The notes beneath the pieces are model-generated. The model did not search any database. It saw only the letters and a program-made list of their open reading frames with translations, and had not been told where the DNA came from. From positions 2,722,893-2,786,892 of the forward strand of contig NW_006920412.1 of NCBI RefSeq assembly GCF_000344685.1: a DNA stretch of 64,000 nt, in the 5' to 3' direction. Of the stretch, positions 47,707 through 59,800 are shown one piece after another. Each line of letters starts with the position of its first letter. Within the stretch, counting starts at the first letter, position 1. The translations under genes were made by a program, and so were the position numbers. The stretch comes from Gloeophyllum trabeum ATCC 11539. Taxonomy: Eukaryota; Basidiomycota; Agaricomycetes; Gloeophyllales; Gloeophyllaceae.

Positions 47707-49143
47707 GTCGCCGGGCTCCAGAGTCACGGCTATAGCTTCAGGAACAACCTTCTCAAAGAAGAGCGGGAAATCCGCACGACTTTGAGCCTCTTCGCTAGAG
47801 AAGACGTCCACCCGAGAGGTGTTACTCAAGGACGGATCGGTATTGTTGGCAGCAGGGTTGTGCGTGCTACCCCAAGAGGACAGCGACTCGGGTGCGCTGG
47901 AGGGCGCGTAGGGATACATGGAAGGTGTTACATGGGGAGGTGCCAGCCATACTGTTTTCCGACCCACCACCTGGGCTGCAATTGAACAGGCGTCAGCTGT
48001 CATAGCGCATATAAAAATTGAAGTGGAGTATTACCGTAGAGGTTATAGTAGGGATCCTACAATACTCAGCGCTACACTGAACCTAACGTAATGAAAAGGC
48101 ACCTACCGTGTGCGCAGGGGATATGGTCCCGTTAGGACCCAACCACGCATTCAAGATCAGACGTTCTTCATTGCCTGGAGGATGGTAATCCGGATAGTCT
48201 GCAGGGACGGGCATGTCCGCATATATATAGTCGGGGATCACTATGTCATCTCGCAGGCGCGGAAATTGTGCCAGTAGGTTATGTTGTGCAAGGTAGAGAA
48301 CAGAATGGCGATCATCAACTGGAGAGGAAGCAAGGACATCCAGGAAATCGTCCCATCTTAAAATCGTCTGGGTCCAATCGCTAGCACGGTAGTCCTTGCC
48401 GACTTCGACGGGAATAACGCGACCAGGGCCTGCAACCTGGCGAAGGTAGGCCGGAGAACGCCAAGGGTGTTCGTTCAAAGCCGGCCATTCAGAGATGTAA
48501 CCTTTAAGAACGAACGGCTGTCCGAAGTAGCTACGCTGAAACGCGACCATTGATGGTGGATTCTGTAGACAAGGCACCTCACGTGCGAAAGAGGGGATGT
48601 TAAGATTAGACGCAGGCGAGGGACCGAAGGAGAATGACGAGTCGAAGAATCTATCCGACGCTGCAGATAAGCACACTGACTGGATTTTCGCTATCACTGC
48701 ATGCACGAGATCCGCCCTGCCCTCTCCAGCAGCTCCAGCGATGACTAGGGTTCTGTCAAGTCTGGAAATGGCGGAAAGTGCTAGGGCGCCGTCATCCGCT
48801 ATGGCAGCCTGCATATCTGCGAGCGACCGGAATAGGCACGCATCGGTATAGAGCCGTCGCCAGCAGTAGGGATTTGAGTGCATGGGAGAGGAAGACATCC
48901 CCTCATAAGCCAGATCAATCAAGGTATCGAGTGTGGTCTTCGATTCTGGCTGGGAAGCACATTCATACGCGCTACGTTTGAGCCTCTGTAAAATTTTGAC
49001 GCCGCATGATGAAAGTGCTAACGAGGACGGGGTATATCATCGCGCACGCCGGCTGGTGACGAGGACGCACCTTGAGTGTTTGGGTCATTGTCGTCCTCCA
49101 GAGCAACAAGCAGCTCGTCGCTCAGCGCCGTCGCCCACGACAT
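47629..49143 (-). CDS. JMJD5/KDM8-type JmjC dioxygenase
   Basis: Four exons (49143-49048, 48985-48107, 48056-48035, 47975-47629) give 447 codons in frame, starting MSWATALSDELLVALEDD. The N-terminal helical part is followed by the JmjC domain: VLKGYISEWPALNEHPW, VIPVEVGKDYRASDWTQ, and the iron site HTDPYYN, with the second His in DLLFFPPGWWHAM and the 2-oxoglutarate Lys in GRKTVWLAPP. The iron-binding Asp lies in a 22-nt microexon. JMJD5-type enzymes act as arginyl hydroxylases or peptidases in the nucleus and cytoplasm; a lysine-demethylase role is disputed. The gene is divergent from MOT1 and tail-to-tail with the CCCH gene. Confidence 0.9.
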
Positions 49144-49453
49144 GCACGCACAAATGGTGGTCGATAATCAAGAGACGATAAATTTGCACGCGCCTGCGCA
49201 GATGCTGTGACGGAAGAACTGATGATTGGCAATGACGGTTGAGCCATAATAGGCAAGTGCGAGAAGCACTTTGTGGCTAAATAAGGCAACGAGGTGGTCA
49301 CGGGTGATGTCGTGGGTTTTTTCCGTCACGCGAGCGAAACTGATAAAAGGTGAGGGCCACATCGCCAGGGCGTGCGAAAACCCCTCACGATCATTCCTCA
49401 TTCTTCGGCTTGTCCGGTAAGGCGTTGCACGTGGTCTTTTTCCTTTTACGGGT
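49144..49453. promoter_or_regulatory. head-to-head promoter, JMJD5-type gene / MOT1
   Basis: 310 bp between two start codons facing away from each other must hold both promoters. A candidate shared, bidirectional promoter without a clear TATA box. Confidence 0.5.
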
Positions 49454-52400
49454 ATGACTTCGAGGTGGGTGGCGGAAGATCTTCCAGGTTACCTCTGTTA
49501 ATTAGCGGGTTGCAGGTTGGACCGGCTCCTCCTTCTACTAGATACGGGCTCTTCCACCTCCGTGAGGTCGACAGCCGCGAAGCAGCTCGCTCAGCTAGCA
49601 GCCAAGTCCGTGATAACTGATGTTGCCATCGAGGAGGATGTCAAGGCAGCCCGGGCAAACGTGCCTCGAGTGGATCCAACGGGGTGGTCTGAATTGATGG
49701 CTGTAGTAGCTCGAGTACGCCATACCTACTTCCTGTAACTTACGGTCTCATATTTACAGTAATTCTTTCACAGATATTACCTTATTTGCATTCCAAATCG
49801 CATGATACTCGAACGGCAGCTTCGGTCGCTCTTTCACATATTTTCTCGCTGGTTCCGCTATGGCAACCTTCACCACCAGATCAAGACGGCAAAGACGGCG
49901 CCGCACCTGCGCAGGATGGGGAGACGGTTCTCAAACCACCGGACTTTCCCCTCTTTTCGGTGCAGGAATTAATGCAAAGAGGCACTCTACTCTTAGCCTC
50001 TTCGGGAAAAGAGTTCACGAAGCCTACTGGTATCCTTGCTAACACCGCAGAGGTAAAGAAAGCTCGCAAGGAAGCTATGAGTAGGCTGGGTCTCGACTTC
50101 TTAGATAGCGTAGGCGGCGGCGAAGACATGGACCTGGATAAGGAGCTCGCTGCCGAGGAATCAGAGATGGAGGTTGATGGCGGCGGCGGCGGCGGCATTA
50201 AAGACGAGGATGAAGGACCAAAGTGCGCGCTGCCTCCACCAGTCGTCGAGACTCCGGACGTGAAGATGAAAGAGGAAGCGACTCCGTCTTCGCGACCGGG
50301 ATCTGCTACGCCAGGACCTTCGACCCAAGCTTCTATGTCTGCAGCCGAAGAGGACCTAAGTGGTCTGTCTGCTAGGGAGCGTAACCGCTTGAAGAGGAAA
50401 CGAAAGCCTGGAAACGCTGCCTTCGTCGCTGCTCCTCCTCCTCCGACTCAGGGCTCAGGATCGAAGTACAATGCCACGCCTGCTGGCGGTCAGTCAAATA
50501 AGTTCGTCGTTCTTACATTTGGTGGGCATGACACCTGCTCATACTCCTTTTTACGTCACGCAGAGCTCGTCTCGTTGCCGCCGAGGAGAACAATGCTCGC
50601 TCTACGTCAGGTGTCACAAGTCCGCGCTCCCCATCGGACGAGGCGGCAGACAAAGTTGTCATCGACCCGACAAAGGGTGGTGCTGTGATGCCCAAGGCAA
50701 CTCAGCAGTCGAATGCGCTAGACGTACAGCCTGGGTGCTGGATTTGGGACGGTGTAGTCAAAGTGTTGGAAATCGACTTATTCAGTCCTCAATGGGAGGT
50801 CCGGCATGGGGCTGCGCTTGCGCTGCGGGAATTGCTGAAGATCCAAGGGAAGTACGGCGGGATGAAAGGTAGGCTTACGGTCGCTCACATGGCACCTGCC
50901 ACTGAGAAAGGTGCTCTAAGATGGTTTATCAACTGCCGAGAATGACGTCGCCCATGAAGCATGGTGTAATGACCTTGCTGCAAAGCTCCTTTGCATATTC
51001 GTACTTGACCGTTTCGGCGACTTCGTATCGGACCAGGTGAGTCGCTCCCCTCCTCGGCGAAGCCCTGGAATCGACCGATTTGAAAGGTCGTTGCACCTGT
51101 CCGCGAGACAGTCTCGCAAACTCTGGCGTCGCTCCTTCTCCACATGCCCCGTCGATCGGTTCTGCACGTCCATTCCATTCTCTTGCAGATGATACGGCAG
51201 AATTTTGGCGCGGACGAAAGCAAAGCGAACGATCCTCACACACTGGTTTGGGAAGTGCGCCACGCTGGGCTGCTCGGTATCAAGTATGAGGTGGCGGTGA
51301 GGAGTGACCTAGTGGAGGCGGCTTCGACGGAAGAAGACATTAAAGCGGAGGATGGACTTGCCGCGTCGGATTTGTCGGGGAAGGAGGTGTTGCGTGGCAT
51401 AGTCGACGCGGCCGTCCTTGGGTGAGTGAGTTCTGTACCTGGATCGGCAAGCGTGGCTGAAGCTGTCCCAGCCTAGGTGACCGTGATGACGATGTACGCT
51501 CCGTTGCAGCATCCTGTTTATCACCCGTTGCTTCCCACCTGGTGCAACGTTTGCCGGAAGCGCTGTGCCAAGTTCTCTCAGTCCTATGGAACTGCTTGAG
51601 GGACATGAAGGATGACCTGAGCTCAAGTGTAGGCGCGGTTATGGACTTGCTTGGTACGCGCACTGTTGTCTTTCTTTCAGATCTGGGCTAAATAACTTTC
51701 AGGAAAGCTCGTCACCTACGACGAAGTCATCCGTATTCTTGCCAATGAGGAACTGTCGTGTGTAATTTGTTATCCTTCTTTGTGTTCGTATCCCAACCCA
51801 AATCCACTAGGTATTCACTCAGCGTCCTCGCTCCTACGCTCTTCCCTTTCTTTCGACACACCATCTCAAACGTCCGGCTCGCGGTAGTCGAAACGCTGCA
51901 GTCGTTTATGACCGTCCCGTCCCTGCCAAAGGACTGGGTCTCAGCTCCATTCCTGTGCCTCCTGTTCCAAAATCTTATAGTCGAGGAGCGCCCGGATATC
52001 CGAAGCGCCACTCTGATTGCATGGCGGACGGCCGTCTCCATCCTTGTGCATGCACCCGGTCGAATGGAAAATGCTGTGACGTCGCAGTTGCTTCTCGATT
52101 GGCATGGCTACCTTATGACGCCTGTCGGTACTCCAATAGAGGCATCGCGGTTCTATCATCCCACCTCCCTAGGGGACGACCTTGGGGTGGAACGACACAA
52201 CGTCGACAAGAGTATGCTGGCGCAGGACATGTCACTCGTCACCTTCGATGTAGTGATCAAAGCTCGCATAGCTGCTTGTAAGGCCCTGGCCTGCTTGATG
52301 GTATCCTGGCCCAGCGAGGTGAGTCACGTGTTCAGCACTGCGTCTGATAAGTTTGATCTTAATCTGACATTCGGGACTCCAGCAAATGGAAGAGACTTTC

Positions 52401-55400
52401 AGACCATTCATCTGCCACTACGCAGGCTCTTCTAGCATGTACCAGAAGTTCTTCGCCGCCGTCATCGCTGAAGAGTGGGCTCGTGAATGCGACAAAGGGT
52501 CTGATCCATCGTCCATGCTCATCGAACGTTCCGCGTTGGCCCGGGAGCTCAGCAATGCGATGCTGTCGTGGTTACAGAACGAGCCGCCTGAGGCCTACCA
52601 CGAGATGATCTTAACGCTTGCACGCATTCATCAAGAATGTTATCAGCTGCTACAATCTTTCGTACATGACTACAAAGTTTCACCTGACGCTATTCCGGTC
52701 TTGGGCATGGAAGTAGACGTGACAGGGACCAAGGAAGGACACTTCAGTATTCATACCGCTCGAGATGCCGTTGGTCCAATGTTCACAAAGCTGAAGGATG
52801 GCCTCGGTCGGACGAAGAAGAAGAAGGACTTGTCGGCCGTAAACGAGAAGCGAAATAAGGTCCTAGCCAGCATTGAACGCTACGCGGAGATGAAAGCACA
52901 GTATGACAACCGTGTTTCTGCTGCGTTCGCCGCCGCATTCGTAGCATTCAAGGGTACACCTGAGAAGGTCAGCCCAGTCGTCAAGGGTATCATGAACGGT
53001 ATCAAGGTATGTAACCATTGTGCTCGACGTATCTCAAGCAGCTCATAGTGCCTAGAATGAAGAAAATGAAGATCTACAACGCCGCTGCGCAGTTGCCGTA
53101 GCTTCGTTTATTGAGTTCTGTGCTCATCATAATCTTACTCAACCACCCGATAAGATCGTCAAAAACCTTTGTACTTTCTTATGTCAGGATACGGAACATA
53201 CACCAACCTTTGCTTACCATCGCAAGGTCATGGACGGTATCCTGTCTTTCCACGGTGCATCCCGTGGTGGCCACGCAAATGGGAAGGATGCCGCAAGAAA
53301 GGAAGAATCCGTTGCACCTGATGAAGCCTTCAAGTCGAGGTTATCAAGACGCGGGGCATCGTTGGCTTTCGTGGAGCTCTCAAATAGCTTTGGTGTCAGG
53401 TTACTTGAGGTTATCCCAGGGATGTGGCATTGCATGGCCGGCGGTTTGCTCAGCGCCTGTTCGACTGGTAAGTAACTTACTACCGAGCATATTTCCGTGG
53501 ACTCAACTTTCACTAAAGAGTCAACGGCTCAAGCAGACGGCTCGATTGAGAAGCAGTTTGGACAAGATGTCATTGACTCTTTGAGCGTCATCGAGACCGT
53601 AGTCCCGAGCTTGCACGAGGAGTTATGGCAAAGAATCATCGACATCTTCCCGAACATAATTATGGCCCTCAGGAGCAAATTCGCTATCATCCGTCAATCT
53701 GCCGCTCGCTGTTTCGCTACCATCTGCGATGTCATGCCAATGCAAGGCATGAAGTACGTTATAGAGAACGTGATACCTCTCCTCGGGGATGATGTTGTCC
53801 CCTCGAACCGGCAGGGTGCAACAGAACTGATGTACCGTGAGTTCCATAGCACTTCTGTCTTATACTCCTCCGCTGAAGCCGACTCAGACATCGTTCAGAA
53901 GTTGGATATAAAAGCTCTACCATACGTCTTGTTCATGATTGTACCCGTTCTGGGCAGAATGAGCGATCCGGACGACGAGGTTCGAGCGACTGCTACCAAT
54001 ACCTTCGCATCGCTTGTTAAGATGGTCCCATTAGAGGTGCGTTCGTCATTATCACGTGCTTTACGCAGCATTCATTTCGGTATTATCTGCCAGGCTGGCC
54101 TTCCGGACCCTCCAGGATTCTCCGAAGAGCTGCTCAAGCGCCGAGAACAGGAGAGACAATTCCTTACCCAACTACTGGACGGCAGCAAAGTTGAGCAATA
54201 CGTACTTCCCGTTCCAATCAAAGCGGAATTGCGCAAATATCAGCAAGAGGGCGTCAACTGGCTGGCATTCCTCGCAAAATATCAGCTACACGGTATCCTT
54301 TGTGACGGTGAGTCGTCTCTGCCGCGTATGGGGGCCGACTTACACGTTACCGTGAAGATATGGGATTGGGCAAGACGCTGCAATCAATATGCATCCTAGC
54401 CAGCAAACATCAGGAGCGCGCAGAGAGGTATAAAGAAACCCATTCACCGGACTCCGTTCATCTACCCTCGCTCATTATCTGCCCCCCGACCCTGACGGGA
54501 CACTGGTACTATGAGATCCTCAAGTACACGGATACTCTGAAGCCAATGTTGTACACGGGCAACGCGCGCGAGCGTACTAAGTTGCTGAAGAGGTTCTCTC
54601 AACACGACGTCGTTATCACTTCCTATGAGGTAATACGTAACGACATCCAAAGCTTGCAGGACTTGCATTGGCATTACTGCATACTAGACGAAGGGCATAT
54701 CATAAAGAACGCCAAGACGAAACTGACTCAGGCCGTTAAACGGATAAAAGCACACCACCGCTTGATCCTTTCCGGCACACCGATCCAGAACAACGTGCTT
54801 GAGTTATGGAGTCTGTTTGACTTCCTTATGCCGGGTTTCTTAGGATCGGAGTCTTGGTTCAATGAAAAGTTCAGCAAGCCTATTCTGTCGAACCGCGATG
54901 GAAAGGCGAAGACGGGCGAAGCAGGTACATACGATTCATATATGTCTCGTGTTTACGCAACTGAATTATCTTCAGCTGCGTTGGCTCTCGAAGCGCTACA
55001 TAAGCAAGTCCTGCCCTTCCTCCTGCGACGACTTAAGGAAGACGTGTTGCACGACCTCCCGCCCAAGATCATCCAAGACTACTATTGCGAATTGTCAGAC
55101 TTGCAAAAGTACCTATATGATGATTTCTCCAAGTCCCAGGCGGGTATAAGTGCTGAGGACGTGGTGAAATCAGTGCAACCCGCGAAGGGTAAAGAACAGC
55201 ACGTCTTCCAATCGTTGCAGTACTTGCGAAAGTTGTGCAACCATCCAGCTTTGGTTCTCAAAGACCCTGAGGCCATAAAGGAGGCCATGACGAGAGCATC
55301 GCTAAAGGGCGACCATGGCACTTTAAGCGAAATCCACAATGCTCCGAAGTTGCTTGCATTGAGGTGACGTACAAGTTTCCCAGCGCATGAGCCCCGCAGG

Positions 55401-56225
55401 TCTGACTGTTGACCTAGGCAACTACTAAATGATTGTGGTATCGGCTGCGCCCCCGGATCGGTAACCGAAGGGTCGAAGAGTGAGCTCGCAGAGACGGTCC
55501 CAACCTCGACCGGTGCATTCTCGCAGCATCGTGCTCTGATTTTCTGCCAGATGAAGCAAATGATCGACATTATCGAGCACGATTTGTTCAAACAGTACAT
55601 GCCTTCGGTTACATACATGAGGCTCGACGGGAACACGGACGCCAGCAAGCGCCACGCCATAGTGCAGACTTTCAACTCAGATCCTAGCATCGACTGTCTT
55701 TTGCTTACCACACATGTCGGTGGCCTTGGGTTAACGCTTACTGGCGCTGACACTGTGATCTTCGTGGAGCATGACTGGAACCCGATGAAAGATCTGCAGG
55801 CAATGGACCGCGCGCATCGCATTGGTCAGAAAAAGGTCGTCAATGTGTATCGTCTCATTACCAAGGGTACCCTGGAAGAGAAGATTATGGGGTAAGTGCC
55901 TGATACAGTCGCTTGATCTAGTATTTACGCATATTCGTACAGGCTACAGCGCTTCAAACTGAACATCGCCAACTCTGTGGTGACACAACAGAACTCTGGC
56001 CTCGCTTCTATGGACACGGACTTGGTCCTTGACCTTTTTAGACGGACATCGGAAGAGGAAGACGCCGCCGCCGCTGTGAAACGCAAAGACAAGGACGTTT
56101 CTTCCAGCGCCGGAGCGGCGCCGCATAAGAACGTCCTGCAAGGCCTGGAGGATCTACCCCCGGAGGAGGAGTACGAAGCTCTCAGCCTGAACAGCTTCAT
56201 GAGTTCGCTAGGGAACGAAAATTAG
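49454..56225 (+). CDS. MOT1: MOT1/BTAF1, TBP-removing Snf2-family ATPase
   Basis: A large multi-exon gene. A 5' micro-exon (MTSR) splices to LDRLLLLLDTGSSTSVR, the MOT1 N-terminus. HEAT repeats, which grip TBP, follow with a Glu/Gly-rich insertion (GGGGGG near residue 200) and a basic patch RNRLKRKRKPG. The ATPase spans about 54.2-55.9 kb: LRKYQQEGVNWLAFL, DMGLGKT (Walker A, formed across an intron), the DEGH box in YCILDEGHIIKNAKT, SGTPIQNN, TTHVGGLGLTLTGADTVIF and AMDRAHRIGQKK. It then reads GLQRFKLNIANSVVTQQN, diagnostic of MOT1, and ends SFMSSLGNEN. It strips TBP from DNA in an ATP-dependent manner. All motifs are intact. Confidence 0.95.
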
Positions 56226-56821
56226 AGGTGGGCAATAGATGTTATATGTATTAATGTCTAATCGTTGCGTCGCACTGTTTTCGAGCACCATGAACTGATC
56301 TAGAATGCATGTACTTGATTTAAATTGTTGTAGCGTGTAAATTCGTACTAATAGTATTACATAGCGTTTATCAATTCAAGGAACGATCCTAATCCTTTTC
56401 TTTGGGTCTGATGTGGAGAGAACTGCCGGTAATTGTCTCACTGACACAATTACTGGTCAGGATATCAATCAGTTCCCGTACCGCGGCAGTTTGTTACTGT
56501 AAACGAAGGTGGGAGGTAACGTCCACCGAAGTGTGCTCGCTGTTTATGAGTTCCACGAATTTGCACGCTCTGTTCCGTGCAATATTCCCGATGGAAGTCA
56601 GGTAAGGTAGCACTAGTGAGCGCCTGCCCAAGTTCTAGATAGAAAGCTTGAACCCAATATCGATACCCGGCTTCAGCGCCATTGTGTCTGATACACAATC
56701 TATTCTACAATACAAGTTCCACGAGAAGGTGACGGATAGGTTACAACGGGTATTTCCCGTCTCCATCCACAAACGGTCGCTGTGCAAGTGCTCGTAAAGA
56801 GCGGCCAGTCAGGTAAGTCAG
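56226..56821. other. convergent intergenic region
   Basis: 596 bp between the tail-to-tail stops of MOT1 and the polyketide synthase. AT-rich, with one 77-codon minus-strand frame that shows no domain. Confidence 0.4.
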
Positions 56822-59800
56822 CTATTGACCGCTTCGCTCTTTGACAATCTCCCGCAGATCGCGCACCGACATATGAGACAGTAGCTCCAGTTGGGAAATA
56901 CTGACGCCTAGTCGCGCTTTTAGGTCGGCGGACATCCGTGCCGCCATTAAAGAATCCAGTCCATAGGATGTGAGGGGCACGGAGTCGGATATGTCGCTGG
57001 CGGGCACTCCAAGGATATGAGTGACAGTACTTTCGGTAGGATCCCCGTCCTCCGACTGCTCTAAGGATTCAGGGGCCTTCCACGTTGGCAAATGGCCGAA
57101 CAGTGGCTGCGACTCTATGTCGGCAGCCACATCTTGCCAAGACAACTGAGGGATGTAAAGCGACACTTTGTCTTTCGATACACTCTTGATGCTGGCTTCC
57201 ACTGACTTGCACAAGGCTAATATACGGTCTGAGATATCGCCGGCATTTGCTTAGAACAGAATGCAACCTACCTCTCATAGTTATCCCCCAGTTTAAAAAG
57301 TGGTTTGACTTCTTGATACCCTGGGCTTCGTTCCTGACGACCCACCCAGCATCTCGAATACCTGGAACGGATATCGAGAGGGCATTCGGGTATTTGTAAG
57401 TCATGCCTTCCAAAGCCGTTGAAGCACTATTAAGGGCATGAATGCTGATTAGGGGTGTACGAAGTGCAACGTCGTTCTCACCATGTGTAGTTGGTCTGAC
57501 CGGGACTCCCGAATAACGCTGCCACCGAGGAAAATGATAGGAAGAAGTCCAGAGATGACATGTCAATGAGCGATGATATTGTCTCGAACGCGCTAATCTT
57601 GGGGCTGGCAGCTGCCTCGAATGATTCAGCGGTCTGGTTCACGAACAGCTTGTCCGACAAGACGAGCGTAAGAAGGAAACAGCCACCGATACGCCCGTGA
57701 ACACCGTCAATGAGCTGGCGCATCTGCTCCTTGTCGGTTGCGTCGACTGAGGCCAGACGCACGTCCATGCCGGGGATGGATCGTAGGAAATCCACTATCC
57801 GCCTGTTCTTCATATTTCCCGGTTGCTTTAAGCGCTCTTCTCCGGAACGAGAGGTGAGCACTATATGTCTAGCGCCCCGCTGATAATGCGAATCAGAGAA
57901 GCTAGCGCTTGATCACAGGGGTCTTTCATACCTGAGACATCCAGAAGGCAAGATGTATCCCTATCCCTCCGATCCCGCCCAGAAGAAGATACGTCTTTTC
58001 ACCCGAAAATAAGGAAGAAGACGGTAAGGTCAATTCCGCTAAATTTGGGCCTTGTTCCGCCGGGGTCGATAGCTGAGGCCATAATCCTATACCAATGAAT
58101 TGATCTAGACAAGCCAGAGCTGACCCGATAACCCAGGGTTCGTCTTGGATAATTTGGCTCAATCCATCCCATGAGTACAACTTCCCACCCTTTGACATGA
58201 ACCGCGAAAGTCTGAGAGAGAGGTAGGAGTCGGAAGAATCAAGTATAGCGCAATCGAAGCGGGGAGACTGTCGGGCAGTAGAGACTGGTAAGACATCCCA
58301 GACGTGGTCGCTGTCCAGGTTAAATCGGTGTTTGAGAGAGTCTCTGCCATCTTCTCGACACAAGACATAGACATCGATGCCCAAGCTCTGCAGACATTCC
58401 ACGATGCCGGCGCCGACGCTCGTTCCGTCAGTTTTCACTAGGACACGACGCAGAAGCTCCAGTCTTCCCGGCTGAGCGATGGCTGAGGATCCGAAAGCAA
58501 GAATGCAGATTAGATGCGGGAGGAGATCCGCAGATGCGATGGCTGATCCGAGTTCCGCACCGTAGGCGCACCCGACGTGGACCTTCAGGGGGGTGACCGG
58601 AGGGTCACAGCTCACAGCGATCACGTAGTGACCAGCCTCATACGACCGAACCGGAGAGCTAATGACGCGGCCGAGATAAGTGTATATATTTGTTTTCTCT
58701 GAGTTCCAATAGCGAACGATATCGAGGGTAATGGTCTGCTCCTGCGGCCAGGGCCACGGTGACGGTTTGATCTTCGATGGGGCCTCTAAAGGACACTCTT
58801 CGACAGGAACAATCCGCGGGACGTAAAGTGATCCGTCCAGCAACAATTCGACCTCCGGTTCGACATATGCCCTGATCTGCAGGCGGTCGATCCAGAGTTG
58901 GCGATCCCCACACTCTACGCGCTCGTCCATTATCACGAGATGAATATCCCATAGTGGGAACTCTCCCCGAAGTGACCGTGTTAATCCAAGAGCAGACGCT
59001 GCATCCATACCTTGCGTAGCTATGAACCAAAGAGAGTGAGTTTCGGCCGGATCCAGGCGCGCTATCGTTTCCTGCAACAATAACTCCTGACGGAAGTTGA
59101 CCGTCAAAGTAACTGGTTTATGGACGGAGGGTTGTAGGCCGCGGCCATCGCCGTTCTGACCAGATGTACCATTCGCATCGACATGATGAAGGTGGGGTGG
59201 AGAAGATGACAAGACATCCAGCATTGCTTGTGGCTCCTTCTGAGCGACAAAGGTGAGCGACAGATCTTCTTCGGCAGGCACGTTGCGCAGATGAACACAT
59301 CGCATACCACTCTCACCCAGCCATTGCCTCCAAACTTCCGCGGGCACGGTGCAATGCCTACGGTCGTCTGCATAGTTGAACCACTCCGCGAACGAGCCGA
59401 AGAGGAAATCATACCAAAGAGTTCCCGGGGAGTGCTGCAGCCAGTGGCGACCATCGAAGTCCGTTATAATCAAAAGACCACCAGGAACCAGCAGATTGTT
59501 AATGGTTTTCAAGGCCGCGCGAAGGTCGGGTGCGGCGTGTAGAACATGTAAACCAAGGATAACGTCGAATGACTCGAGAAGAATGCCTTGCTCCCTCGGG
59601 TCGCGTGTGATATCAAGTTGGGCGGTCCGGACATGCGGATACTTGGCTCGACCAGCAGCTTGCGCGGCCAGGCCAAGGGAGATATCAGATGCCCAATACT
59701 CCGTCAATATCCCAGATGTTTCTTGTGCGACTTTGCACGCTCCTTCAGTGAGCATCCCTGTCCCACACCCGACTTCGAGTACTCTAACAACCTTTTTGCC

